Of a DNA stretch of 64,000 bases, positions 30,201 to 39,609 are shown piece by piece. A model generated the notes under the pieces. That model did not search any database. It was not told the origin of the DNA and saw only the letters and a program-made list of their open reading frames with translations. This DNA is from Prolixibacteraceae bacterium (GTDB lineage Bacteria > Bacteroidota > Bacteroidia > Bacteroidales > Prolixibacteraceae). The stretch is taken from positions 1,054,001 through 1,118,000 of the forward strand of contig CP082230.1 of assembly GCA_019856515.1 (NCBI GenBank). Direction: 5' to 3'. A program made the position numbers and the translations under genes. How positions within the stretch are numbered: position 1 is the first letter of the stretch; each line of letters opens with the position of its first letter.

Positions 30201-30323
30201 GCCAGGCAAAGGTTGCCCCTTCTCGTCAAAGATGGCTCCTGTAATTTTGCTTGTTTGCGCATTTACTGATATACTCATACATATAAGTATCAGTAAGCAG
30301 ATGTACCTATTCATACAGTTCAA
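27252..30323 (-). CDS. susC: SusC/RagA-type TonB-dependent outer-membrane transporter
   Basis: 1023 residues. Signal peptide (about 1-25), carboxypeptidase-regulatory-like domain (about 27-100, ITGAIFDEKGQPLPGV), TonB-box-like stretch (SLDEVVAIGYG), plug domain with PLYVVDGVPI and IYGARAANGVIIITTKKG, and a 22-strand barrel ending in GVNISF. There is no STN domain at the N-terminus, so it is not the signalling kind that talks to an anti-sigma factor. Regulation must come from elsewhere, for example an HTCS. It imports oligosaccharides into the periplasm with its SusD partner. A second Met at residue 4 could be the start. Confidence 0.95.
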   Translation of the reverse strand: MNCMNRYICLLILICMSISVNAQTSKITGAIFDEKGQPLPGVAVMIKGTTKGTASDFDGKYAIDAIGNSTLIYSYLGFQNQEVLIKGRTQIDVTMKENITSLDEVVAIGYGSMKKKDLTGSVASVKSEDITKSAGATLDQGLQGKVAGVHVMQNSATPGGGVSVRIRGVGGFNNSEPLYVVDGVPIAASGSENSNPLSSINPNDIASLDILKDAASAAIYGARAANGVIIITTKKGKKGEGVVSYNGYYGVQKIYNAVETMTGADYAQYMKNASTILGKDYPLNDPESYGEGTDWVDAITQIAPIQDHQISFSGASDKGHFFISAGYLSQEGTTKGTSFERFTLRTNVDRQIKEWFKVGANISFSNSKQNNLSGGRNNFNSLITSAYTFYPTIPVYDENGNYSPTEKNSLYKPIGNPLFFAERERYPAETNKFMANVFANLNLTKDLSFKTAVSYTYTGSYKKGISDTYDLGTAIQDRQSVGRGFGRSTNLLHENTLNYKLKFGSSSLQSTLGQSYQESVSENLNVGTKYQDNGYYVVSANGVDPSTISNGIQEHGMLSFFGRVFLNLDERFLITANIRRDGSSRFGSNNKWGVFPSISAGWRISEEAFFPKEGIISSMKIRGGWGQVGNNGIGNYAYSASMVSGFSYPFGDNYGKVTNGVASRSLANPDVMWETVTQTSYGVDAYLFDNKLSVTAEYFTKHHSDMLISVQQSAVTGISSGSNPGSMVQNIAELTNSGVELSLNYTNNIDRLTYTVGGNITTFNNKVWNVGRKGYYESFSFQGSRLTRTQEGRELGEFYGYVADGLFQKGEADSYTTTLEDGTKQKIQPNAADGDIRFKDLNGDGEITEDDRTFIGSPVPDFTYALNAEVSYANVSLSVAFNGVYGNDVMNLTKRSMLDPTRGENKMVHQPWTPEMPNTPYFRAHPNDPNQNIRFSSYYVESGAYLRCSLIQLGYELPKGVKKAMHFSKFRIYGSVKNPFTFTNYSGVDPEVGANGGSNLQSGVDHFLYPPSRTFIMGVNISF

Positions 30324-30487
30324 TTTATATTAGTTTTCAACGTTAGTCAGCAATAGGTGGCAAGTAGAAAGTACATATAAACTAATTTGACATCTATACC
30401 CATGTCAAAAATGATGTCCCATCTTTACAAAACAGCTCCTATTGCATTGTTTGATCGACCAAAATTGTTCATTATTAAATTGTCATT

Positions 30488-30545
30488 GTAACTGAAATCA
30501 ACCATTTAAGTAACATCAAAGTAACCTTATTTACATCTATGTAAC
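30488..30545. promoter_or_regulatory. Phased GTAAC repeats upstream of susC
   Basis: GTAAC occurs at 30488, 30510, 30521 and 30541. The spacings of 22, 11 and 20 bases place them on nearly the same face of the helix, 165-220 bases before the susC ATG. This could be a binding array for a regulator such as the HTCS. The pattern is seen; the role is inference. Confidence 0.3.
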
Positions 30546-31378
30546 ATTTATACATTAAAATACCAATCCCTCATTTTCATAATAAAAACATCACTAACAA
30601 ATAAATATCATCACTAAAACAAACAACCTAAACTTATCCCAAAATCAACTCTTTATTGACATAAAAACCGATGGAGAATAAACATAACACAAAGTGATAA
30701 TTTTGTTAATTTATATTTTAAAATCCGACATTAAGAGTAAAAAAACAATATGTTATATAATATATTTGATAAAATAGACCTTACATCAAGTCTTTTATTG
30801 CCTACCTGCTAGATGTTTAGCCATTTCCACGACTAAAGATGAATTCAATGAATTGTAACCAGTCTAATGACACCCCCCATCTCTTTTTCTGCATTAGATC
30901 TAAATAATAACATCTTTTTAGATTAAAACGAATAGATGGTCACCTAATCTTCTAATACGAACGCTTTGCTAAATTCCTACAACATTAGTTGAGATCCATT
31001 CGATTAGATCCTTTTATGTTATACATTAGAGATCGATAGTAAAAAACAAAAAGATATTAATCTAAATATTCTATAAGGTAATTATCTTCAGATAGAAGAA
31101 GCGACTTAACCCTATTCAGTGGAAGTTATACAATCCCTGGATCGATTTTTAAATATTACGATACAAAGACCTGTCATATAAGCGACAGGCAACTATTGAT
31201 TTAATTTTCATATCCAATCCTAGCCCTAAATAGAGGGAATCAAATACAAACGAACAAACTGCAAGCCGCACACACACAACAACTCAAGTATTCTGATTTA
31301 CTCCTATAGTAATATAGAAAGAGATATTGATGATCCCATCATCATATCTTACAACTTCTATATCACACAGGCTATACA

Positions 31379-31531
31379 AACAAGCTACTATCCTCAGTCT
31401 TTCTACTGAGATTGCTCGAAATTCATTCAAAGTTCATTCGAAGATCATTCATCGATTTTTCATTTTGGGTGAGGGATCTTCGCATGAACTTTAAATGATA
31501 CCCCAAAGAAGGCAGAGGATAGTAGCATGTT
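31379..31531. repeat. MITE-like 153-bp inverted-repeat element with an inner 11-bp tandem repeat
   Basis: ACAAGCTACTATCCTC (31380-31395) is repeated inverted at 31515-31530 with one mismatch, and one more base pair extends it. Inside lie three 11-bp units: AAATTCATTCA, AAGTTCATTCG, AAGATCATTCA (31419-31451). No target duplication is evident, so it may be a structured repeat and not a transposable element. Confidence 0.5.
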
Positions 31532-31616
31532 ATTCAGGGAAAGGTTACTTTAAAGGGCTCAACTCTTTGATATATTGCTATTTTAAATTCAAACTCGTTA
31601 TAGACAAAATAAAAAT

Positions 31617-31647
31617 CCCCAATAATATTATGTGAATATTATTGGGG
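31617..31647 (-). terminator. Terminator of the alpha-2-macroglobulin gene
   Basis: A perfect 13-bp stem, CCCCAATAATATT / AATATTATTGGGG, with a 5-base loop. On the minus strand it is followed by ATTTTTATTTTG, a good T tract. Confidence 0.85.
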
Positions 31648-31724
31648 AATGAATAACACCTATACTGAAAACTATCTCATATAGAGAAATGAGTATTACC
31701 TCATATTTGGTTTGATATATGCTA

Positions 31725-34700
31725 TTATCTTATAATCACCTGCTTCATTTCATTGTTTGCATTATAACCGGGAAAATAGATCATCTCAATCTTTGCGGGA
31801 TTCATCGTAAAGGTACCAGCATAGCGTGGTAATAGTTCTATTTCAAACTCATACGTTCCAGCTTTCAACTGAGAACAGAATATGGTCACTTCATTCTTAT
31901 GGAATTCGCGATGGGTTTCCCCTTTATAGAATGGCTTTTTACTCACATAGCTACATCCCGCAGGTATTGGAACATGGATGGCTACATAGTCGGCATTTTT
32001 AGGGGCTTCCACCTGTGCTATTAATTTCACCGCCTCTCCTACTTTCAATGCATTCCCTACCTTATCTTTGAAATAAGTCTTTATAGCACAATCACTATTC
32101 TTTAACGTAGTATTTTCTATCCAATGCTTTTGTGAAGCCATAATATTTACTACGCCTCCAACGTTTTGAACGGTCATCTCTTTTGTAGGATCTAATTCCA
32201 ACTCTACAGGAAATGCAGTAATGGTTTTATTTAATCCTCCTGAAAGGATCAATTTCGGCACCTTGGTATTTGTTTTACTTTGAATTAAGTCTGGCAAGAT
32301 AGTTTGTATTACCAATGAAGACAAATAGGTATTACACCACAGATCACTGTTACATAAAAAGAATCGTTGCAATGATCCCACCTCTTCCGAAGGGCTTTGA
32401 GGATCGTTCTTCAGGATTCGATAAGCGATTAATGTATTTACAACTCGTCCTCGATTCACAGTATATTCTTTACTATCGCTTGAGAACGATAGCAGTCCAA
32501 ATGAATCGACTTCCTTATATGTGTCAATCTCTTTTATATCATAATCTAAACCACACAGTTGCTTTAGCTCTATCAAGGATAATTTAGTGTGTATAGAACT
32601 ATTTTTGCGGTCATCGAACTTTTTAATGTACTGTTCGTAGTCAACAGGTGCATTTATTCGTTTTAAAATCTTCAAAGCGTTTATTTGCTTATCCACATAC
32701 ACAAAATCAAACAGATATTCTTGTAAACGAGTTGTCAACATTTTTTTTGACACATGAATAGTATACCCCATCTGTTCTGCTTGAAATAGAGCATCAACCG
32801 CATGTAAAGAGATCCACAATCTAGGTTGGTCACCAATCCACCAACCCCATAAGTTTTCACATCTTTGTCGCTCCTCAATAAGGCGAATTAAACGTTTAAC
32901 TTTTGCATTGTTAAGAAATCTATCTCCTTTAGATTCGACAATTTGCTTTTTGGCCAATAAGGCAATCAATTTAGATGAAAGTTGTTCGGTACAGTCATAT
33001 TTGTAAACTCTAACATCTTTTATTTTCTCCTCCCATAGATCATACGAACTCGATTGAACCGTAAACTTCACGGGCCCTTTGCTGGCATCAAAAGATAGCG
33101 AAATAGTCGTATCTCGATCGAAATAATAGTTTCGATAACGATAGGTTTCCATTCCTTTGGCAAAAACTGGGATATCTCGTTTTTCGCCATCCACATATCC
33201 ATTCTTTTCTTGAAGAAGATAAGTCATAGATAAAGTATCGGCATCAGCACAGATGGTTATTGTATCTACCATTTTAGAGACACCATCATGATAGCGCGAG
33301 TATATCTTTTTCCCATTTACTTCAAGATGAGTTTCTACAGACACATCATCCTCACTGTAGTTAAGCGTCTTTCCAATAGCCTTTACCGTATCCCCTAGGA
33401 TCAGATAACGTGGTGTAGCAAGTTGTGCTGTCAATGGTTTATAGGATTTTATCTCACTACTAATAAAACCTGATTGACGATGACCATTCATCGCAATGAA
33501 GTTAGTCTTCCAATTGGTTACATCATCAGGAAATGTTACGTCAAAAGTAGCTCGCCCCTCTTTATCAGTTCTCAACCTAGGCTGCCAAAAAGCATAATCA
33601 GAGAAATTTGTTCGGATCGATTGTTCTGGGATTGATTCCCCCACCGCTTCATCGTATGCCACAGAAACAAGCTTTTGATAAATTGAATGATCTATTTGCA
33701 ACTCAATGACACCATTTTTTGCACTTCTACCATACAACAGGAATGCATCATCACCATTGACGACCTTAACACTTTGAGCTTCGATATTATTTAAAGAGAT
33801 CGGATCTCCCATAAATACATTACCATTTAGTAAAACCAATGGCTTATGGACAAAAGAATAAGATTCTTCGCCTTTATAAAAGATCAAAGCATTATCCTTT
33901 TGTGTAACCTTCACTGCAATATGCTCACGTTGACCTTTTAATGTATTCAGTTGGTCGGCAAACATTGCTTCATCCGCCACAAAAGACTTCATTGGATCAT
34001 CAGACTGGGCTTTGCTACTATAACCCGTAAGCACTCCTTTTATTTCAAAATCTCCTTCTTTTAAGGTAAATACCTCTTCGGTTTTCTCAGGGTATGGTGA
34101 CTTAACAGCTATTTTCACACGCTCAAATCCAGGATATGAGTAAGTCAAATTACCATAAGAAAGTGGTAATCTATAAAATCCATTATCATCGGATTTTGTA
34201 GTAATAGCTTTATCCTCCGACATAATCGTGACACCAGAAAGAGGCTCTTTTGACTTCTTATCATAAACGTATCCTGAAATACAATAATAAGAGTTCGGAA
34301 CATGCGACTTGGTATGATATTTTTGTATAGGAAGATACAAACTCGCTGTATTATTTGGCAGAATTCGTTCTATCACTTTACTATTTTCAACACCAAGATC
34401 TACCAAGCTTTGTATATAAGAGCTATAAGCATCTTCTTTATAAAGTATTGGGAGGTCATATTTCCTGTAACTCAAGCCAAGCGAAGTTACTTTTATTGGT
34501 GTAACGATATGATACTTCTGATCTTTATAAAAAAGAACGACACGATAATTCCCTTCCTTAAGACGATCTATGGTTAAATGATCATGATACTCAAACACAC
34601 GATGATACGTGCTATCCTCCTCATTAAGTAGTACTAATTTGTCAGGCCTTTCGGGATTAAATTTTTCATTCCTTGACGCGATTAACACTAGACGAGCTGC

Positions 34701-37514
34701 TCCATTTCTTTTTATCAGTGATAGGAATTCAACAGGTGAATTTCGAACAGATATTTGGTGTGATTTGTATAACAAATCTATTTTACGTTGTGTTAGAACT
34801 TCATCAAAGAGATCATTAGCCTGATAAGAGTCTAACTTATCATAGCATACGTTACTATAAAGTTCATACTTTAACATTCTGTTTTTAAGAAAACCATACC
34901 GAATATGTGGATCAAAAGTAAAGGATTGTGGCTTATTTCCTTCAATATATAATTGAAGGTCTACATTATGGATTGGGCCAACATATTTTGGCCAAGCACC
35001 CTTTTTTATCTTGTTGTCTAACATTAAGATATCACTTCCACTTTGAATATAAGACAGACGATCCGCTACAACATGATGATAACTCTGAATATACTTTGAG
35101 AACAATGTGATCTCTTCTGGTGTAAAATATTTTTTTGTTTTGGTTCTAGTTACATTTTTAGCACTCCCCATCATGTCCATGGAAAATATCAATTTTTTAC
35201 CTTGATTAAAAAGAACACTATCCACTTCGATTTCATAGCGGTCCAGTCTCATCTTTATTTGATGATACCCTGGGTCAATTCTAAAAGAATATGGATTACT
35301 CCCTGACATCCAATTAAAATATACAGGTACCCCATCGACATACACAACCCTAACATCCTGTCTTTTACCATTATGCATCACATAGGGTGCAAACTGCGTT
35401 ATAGTGTCTAATGGGGTATATTCATAACTAAAGACATCATTCCCAGGATAATAAACTTGATAATACAATAACGTATCTAGTCCCGCTTTCTTTTGCCAAA
35501 AAGGATAGTCTAAATATGATGTATGGGATTCATATTTTTTATGCATCTCATGACTCTTACTTTTTAGCTTCGTTTTTTTAGATTTACCTAGAAGTGGGAC
35601 TTGAGGAGCTGGAGCATTGAATTTTTTAGTCACTCCATATGCCGTCAGATCCACATTCTCTACAGGCAAGCCTTTTGGGTCTTTTACCACCACTTCTATT
35701 TTTGACTTTTGACCAGGGTATACCAAACGAGGTTGTTTGACCAAAAGATTCAATTGGTCTGCATTGTATCGAATATCTAGATTCTTTTTCAATACTTTTC
35801 CCGCCCATAAGTATTGTAACGAAACACTATAATTTTCTTTACGTGGATTAAGTTCCTTAAAATGTAGCGTTTTACCATACCCTTCTTGCACTATTTTATC
35901 TTTGGCTAAGATCGTGTACCTGAAAGGGATCTTATAAGGATTATAGACTTTCACCATCAGCGAATCCATATCTCTATAGGTAAAACAATCTACTCTAGAA
36001 GATAACCTACTCATATTTATCCTCTTAGATATAGAATCCGAAGAAATCTTATACGATCTATGAATTGTTTGAAGAGGAAAACAGAAAGGTGTGTTGTTGG
36101 ATGCGATCTGTTGGTCGTTATTAAACTGATCAAGTACTGTCACTGTGACATTTTTCTCCACCGGTTTCCCATTAACTAAATATTCTACCAAGATAGAATC
36201 ATTCTTAAAACGATAAGATAACTCCGACATCTCGTGGTAATAATCAAAACGGGCAAGCTTTACCATTGTTTCGCCATCAGAGGTTACCATTTTCACCGTC
36301 ACATCACATGAAATATTCGCTTTTGGTAACGCCGTATAAGGAATCGAAATTCTTGTTTTTCCTCGGGTCATCAGCTCTGTCGTAGTGGTAAACAAAGTAT
36401 CACCTATTACTCCCTGCTTATCGAATAGTCGAGAAACACGCTTTGGAGTTACTACAATCTCCACAGTGGCATCCATGAGATTTAAATTATTCTCATCTTG
36501 TGCTAATAGATCTAACAGTACATCTTCGCAATAGTACTTAGTTCTAGGTAAAGAGACTTCAAAATGAGACTTATTCAACTGATAGTCTTCATATTTAAAT
36601 GTGTTGCGAATATAGGATTGATCCTTATCTCTTAATTCTAAAGAATAGTCTGCGTCTAGCTTAAGTTTTAACGAATCATTCAATACAAACTCACCTTCAT
36701 AAGCGCCATCTTCATAGGGAGACAATGTCGATATCATCTTACGATCAGGATAGTTTCGAAGCAGGACATTCAAATCTTTTTTTACTGGAATCCCCTTTTT
36801 ATCTACAATAAAAGCTTTGTATTTTACCGTATCCTTAGGTCGGTAAATAGGTTTATTGAACACCAAATATCCGTTATAAGAGATATATTTCTTACGAAAC
36901 AAGTTCGTCATGCAATAATAATTTCGTCTTAAGTTGAAGGGCCTGTAGTAGCTTGAATATCTTAATTGTCCATACGATAAGCTATAGAAAGAAGTAAACC
37001 CATCATATTCGATCGAAACAAGTCCTTTCTTGGTTGATTTATAATCGACAAAAGACTTGGTGTCTTGGTTATAATTTATTTTCCTATTACCGACCTTTAC
37101 CAAGGCATTATCAATGAGTTTACCATCCAACGAATATATTTGTAATATTAGATCTCGATCATTATCCAGTACCTTCGCGAATATATTTGACTGAGAAAAT
37201 ACTGATGTTTCCAAACCATTAAGATTAGGGCAAGACATAATATAATGACCTTCTGGTAAACAGTTTAGGTAGCCCCCATCCGTTAGGAATGAATCGACCA
37301 AAGTGTGATACATCTCATTTTTAGGAGGATGAGACCTGAGATAAAGCGCTTTGGCTTCCTTTTCATTTATCTTAAACAGATAAGTATATACACTTTGGTT
37401 TGGCACTTCTTTTGGTTGCTGGGCAAATACAATAGCATTTGACAGAAAACTTATTAGAAACAATGTATACTTTAATACACTCCTAATTAAGGCTTTGAAG
37501 TCTCTCATCCACAA
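31725..37514 (-). CDS. Alpha-2-macroglobulin-like protein with inserted carboxypeptidase-regulatory and plug-like domains
   Basis: 1929 residues with a signal peptide (about 1-31, ...IVFAQ). The N-terminal half holds macroglobulin MG2-type domains (for example KPIYRPKDTVKYKAF, about 216-230). A carboxypeptidase-regulatory-like domain (about 1076-1140) is followed by a segment resembling a TonB-receptor plug (PLVLLNGNVFMGDP ... FLLYGRSAKNGVIELQ, about 1225-1275). Then comes the A2M domain (AFWQPRLRTDKEGRATFDVTFPDDVTNW) and the thioester domain with CTEQ (about 1507), which keeps the CxEQ thioester pattern. The closing receptor-like domain ends in GYNANNE. Such proteins trap peptidases in the envelope. 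A pbpC partner, common in Proteobacteria, is absent. The gene follows GH20 on the same strand after 130 bases. Confidence 0.88.
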   Translation of the reverse strand: MWMRDFKALIRSVLKYTLFLISFLSNAIVFAQQPKEVPNQSVYTYLFKINEKEAKALYLRSHPPKNEMYHTLVDSFLTDGGYLNCLPEGHYIMSCPNLNGLETSVFSQSNIFAKVLDNDRDLILQIYSLDGKLIDNALVKVGNRKINYNQDTKSFVDYKSTKKGLVSIEYDGFTSFYSLSYGQLRYSSYYRPFNLRRNYYCMTNLFRKKYISYNGYLVFNKPIYRPKDTVKYKAFIVDKKGIPVKKDLNVLLRNYPDRKMISTLSPYEDGAYEGEFVLNDSLKLKLDADYSLELRDKDQSYIRNTFKYEDYQLNKSHFEVSLPRTKYYCEDVLLDLLAQDENNLNLMDATVEIVVTPKRVSRLFDKQGVIGDTLFTTTTELMTRGKTRISIPYTALPKANISCDVTVKMVTSDGETMVKLARFDYYHEMSELSYRFKNDSILVEYLVNGKPVEKNVTVTVLDQFNNDQQIASNNTPFCFPLQTIHRSYKISSDSISKRINMSRLSSRVDCFTYRDMDSLMVKVYNPYKIPFRYTILAKDKIVQEGYGKTLHFKELNPRKENYSVSLQYLWAGKVLKKNLDIRYNADQLNLLVKQPRLVYPGQKSKIEVVVKDPKGLPVENVDLTAYGVTKKFNAPAPQVPLLGKSKKTKLKSKSHEMHKKYESHTSYLDYPFWQKKAGLDTLLYYQVYYPGNDVFSYEYTPLDTITQFAPYVMHNGKRQDVRVVYVDGVPVYFNWMSGSNPYSFRIDPGYHQIKMRLDRYEIEVDSVLFNQGKKLIFSMDMMGSAKNVTRTKTKKYFTPEEITLFSKYIQSYHHVVADRLSYIQSGSDILMLDNKIKKGAWPKYVGPIHNVDLQLYIEGNKPQSFTFDPHIRYGFLKNRMLKYELYSNVCYDKLDSYQANDLFDEVLTQRKIDLLYKSHQISVRNSPVEFLSLIKRNGAARLVLIASRNEKFNPERPDKLVLLNEEDSTYHRVFEYHDHLTIDRLKEGNYRVVLFYKDQKYHIVTPIKVTSLGLSYRKYDLPILYKEDAYSSYIQSLVDLGVENSKVIERILPNNTASLYLPIQKYHTKSHVPNSYYCISGYVYDKKSKEPLSGVTIMSEDKAITTKSDDNGFYRLPLSYGNLTYSYPGFERVKIAVKSPYPEKTEEVFTLKEGDFEIKGVLTGYSSKAQSDDPMKSFVADEAMFADQLNTLKGQREHIAVKVTQKDNALIFYKGEESYSFVHKPLVLLNGNVFMGDPISLNNIEAQSVKVVNGDDAFLLYGRSAKNGVIELQIDHSIYQKLVSVAYDEAVGESIPEQSIRTNFSDYAFWQPRLRTDKEGRATFDVTFPDDVTNWKTNFIAMNGHRQSGFISSEIKSYKPLTAQLATPRYLILGDTVKAIGKTLNYSEDDVSVETHLEVNGKKIYSRYHDGVSKMVDTITICADADTLSMTYLLQEKNGYVDGEKRDIPVFAKGMETYRYRNYYFDRDTTISLSFDASKGPVKFTVQSSSYDLWEEKIKDVRVYKYDCTEQLSSKLIALLAKKQIVESKGDRFLNNAKVKRLIRLIEERQRCENLWGWWIGDQPRLWISLHAVDALFQAEQMGYTIHVSKKMLTTRLQEYLFDFVYVDKQINALKILKRINAPVDYEQYIKKFDDRKNSSIHTKLSLIELKQLCGLDYDIKEIDTYKEVDSFGLLSFSSDSKEYTVNRGRVVNTLIAYRILKNDPQSPSEEVGSLQRFFLCNSDLWCNTYLSSLVIQTILPDLIQSKTNTKVPKLILSGGLNKTITAFPVELELDPTKEMTVQNVGGVVNIMASQKHWIENTTLKNSDCAIKTYFKDKVGNALKVGEAVKLIAQVEAPKNADYVAIHVPIPAGCSYVSKKPFYKGETHREFHKNEVTIFCSQLKAGTYEFEIELLPRYAGTFTMNPAKIEMIYFPGYNANNEMKQVIIR

Positions 37515-37644
37515 TTTGTTTTAATGTTCAATATAGAATAACCATAAAATTAACCATTTTAACATTACGAAACAATATTACACAAAAGACAAAAGAGGCA
37601 ATAGCCCCTTCTGCTTGTTATATTATGCTTATATTTTGAAGTAA

Positions 37645-39609
37645 TCACTTCAGATAATTGTACACTTTTAGATTTCTCACACTTCCGTTGAAACCCATTT
37701 GCCTATCAGATCCTAGCATATGGATCGGACAAACCGTTTGGATTGGATAGCTCCCTATCTCTTTCCCATTTACAAACAATGTGGTCTTATTCTTCTCACC
37801 TATGAGCTTAATCGTTTGCCACTCTTCAGGCTTTAATTGATAGTCATAGACAAGTATATCAGGGCGATGGGAATCTAACGGATGATGAAAATAGTTTTGG
37901 TTTGCACGAACCAATGTCACTCCTTCTTTCATTTCACTCGTCTTTTTCTTTTTATAAAGATGTTTTACACTTGAATATAAAGCAGCATTACGAGAAGAGA
38001 TAATTGCCACTTCATCCTTTATGGTATCTTTTGGGAAAATTTCCAACTCTAGTGTCCATGGATAAGTTATCTCCTTTTTTTCTTTACTAAGAATTAAGGC
38101 CTTGGATGGATCCAAATTGGCATGGTTACGCTTTATAATTGTTCTGTCTTTCTCTTTTTCACGATCTAACAGATGACTTAAGGGAACATCCATTACAGAA
38201 GATCTTTGGGTTTGGAAATCTTCATATGAACCACTTACAGGGCTACCCCAAAGCTTTTGTGAGAATATGGCCAAAGAGGGTAACGATAATCGAGCAATTT
38301 CACTTGTTGTATAACCCGTGGGACCGAAATCATTCCACACATGTAATGCACCACCTAAAAGCTGTTCACTATTTTGTTTAAGGTTACTTTCCTTTTTAGG
38401 ACCAAACATAAGAGGAGTCCACTTTTCGAATACGAATTTATCATCCACACCATAATAAGGTGCACCTGGAACAATATATGTGTAATAGTGAGATGAATTA
38501 ATAAATCGATACCCTTGATCTAATTTATTTTGTGCATCACTAGTTTCCCACATATCAATAATGGTATTCTTATTGACAAGGGTCCTGCCTGGCATGTGTT
38601 CGTATCCTGACCAAATACGACAGGACTTCCCTTTTGTCTCAACATATCTCGACATCTGATTTATATAGTCACGAAATGCCTCGCCAATCTTAAGTTTCAT
38701 TTCAGGATCTTTGATGCGATGAATTCTATACTCATCTGTTCCTATATGAAAATCAGGAGCATCAAAATGTGGAATGACCTCTTCCAATATAGACTGAACA
38801 AAAGGAATCGTCTTCGAATTTAAAATATCTAAATAATTCTCACTGATCAATTTACTTTTTAAATCTGGACGTACACGAGTAAATGCCAAAGAGTGTCCTG
38901 GTGAATCTATTTCAGGAGTTATTACCACCCCGTATATTTTAGCAAAATCTTGCAATCTTCGTATCTCATCCCACGAATAGTGTCCATCTTTCGAAGTTAA
39001 TTCAGGATATTTCGTACTAGGAAGTCTATACGCAGGATAACCACCCCAAGAGTTATCACTTAAATGAAGATGAAGTTCATTCATCTTAAACCATGCCATC
39101 GATCGGATATAATCTTTTAGCTCTTCATAAGGGATAAACTTTCTAGCCACATCTAGCATCAATATTCGATGTTGATAGCTAGGATAATCATTAATCGTTC
39201 TAAAAGACAATCTCCCGTCAAATGAAGTAGACCGGATAAGTTGAAACAAGGACCTTGTTCCATATAAGAACCCTCGATAATCATTCGCTTCAATAGTTAT
39301 ATTTTGAGAAATAGTTAATCGATAAGAACCAGAAGTTGATTGAACATGCTCATTTCTCTTAAATATTATCGGCACTCCATTTGATCTATATTTTATCTTT
39401 CTCTCCGACTTCATCTCTTTTAGAAAGATATTCAATAAAGGATTAATCATCTCTCCAACGTCATTTACTATATAGTAATGTTTCAAGTCAAGAACTTTGG
39501 TCCCACCATCCCATATAGTGACTTGTGGCTTAGGGATAATCGTCTCTTTACTGGCAATCATTTCAACAGATAGCATCATATATAATGCTAGAAGTAGATA
39601 CTTTTTCAT
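37645..39609 (-). CDS. Exported GH20 beta-N-acetylhexosaminidase with C-terminal lectin-like domain
   Basis: 654 residues with a signal peptide (about 1-20, ...EMIASK). A GH20b-type N-terminal domain (about 22-140) precedes the catalytic barrel (about 145-480), whose start is RILMLDVARKFIPYEEL. The catalytic Asp-Glu pair lies in FHIGTDEYRI (about residues 291-292) and the substrate-contact motif in LHLHLSDN. The last about 150 residues (TLELEIFPKD ... NGKEIGSYPI ... GSVRNLKVYN) look like a LamG/concanavalin-type sugar-binding fold. It would release terminal N-acetylhexosamine from glycoproteins, mucin, chitin or glycosaminoglycan fragments. No local glycan transporter is on the same strand. 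It lies upstream of the alpha-2-macroglobulin gene, possibly in one transcript. Confidence 0.9.
   Translation of the reverse strand: MKKYLLLALYMMLSVEMIASKETIIPKPQVTIWDGGTKVLDLKHYYIVNDVGEMINPLLNIFLKEMKSERKIKYRSNGVPIIFKRNEHVQSTSGSYRLTISQNITIEANDYRGFLYGTRSLFQLIRSTSFDGRLSFRTINDYPSYQHRILMLDVARKFIPYEELKDYIRSMAWFKMNELHLHLSDNSWGGYPAYRLPSTKYPELTSKDGHYSWDEIRRLQDFAKIYGVVITPEIDSPGHSLAFTRVRPDLKSKLISENYLDILNSKTIPFVQSILEEVIPHFDAPDFHIGTDEYRIHRIKDPEMKLKIGEAFRDYINQMSRYVETKGKSCRIWSGYEHMPGRTLVNKNTIIDMWETSDAQNKLDQGYRFINSSHYYTYIVPGAPYYGVDDKFVFEKWTPLMFGPKKESNLKQNSEQLLGGALHVWNDFGPTGYTTSEIARLSLPSLAIFSQKLWGSPVSGSYEDFQTQRSSVMDVPLSHLLDREKEKDRTIIKRNHANLDPSKALILSKEKKEITYPWTLELEIFPKDTIKDEVAIISSRNAALYSSVKHLYKKKKTSEMKEGVTLVRANQNYFHHPLDSHRPDILVYDYQLKPEEWQTIKLIGEKNKTTLFVNGKEIGSYPIQTVCPIHMLGSDRQMGFNGSVRNLKVYNYLK

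Larger units (their letters stand above)
30324..31724. other. 1.4-kb non-coding region between susC and the alpha-2-macroglobulin gene
   Basis: There is no open frame of useful length on either strand. From left to right it holds the susC upstream region with four phased GTAAC motifs (30488-30545), a long AT-rich part without recognisable structure, an MITE-like inverted repeat enclosing 11-bp repeats (31379-31531), and the terminator of the alpha-2-macroglobulin gene (31617-31647). A small RNA gene cannot be excluded. Confidence 0.5.

Noticed and set aside
31419..31451. CRISPR array
   Set aside because: The units are 11 bp, directly adjacent and only three. There are no spacers and no cas genes.
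31725..39609. GH20 and alpha-2-macroglobulin as one functional unit
   Set aside because: They share a strand with a 130-base gap, but I see no functional link, so I list them as possible co-transcripts only.
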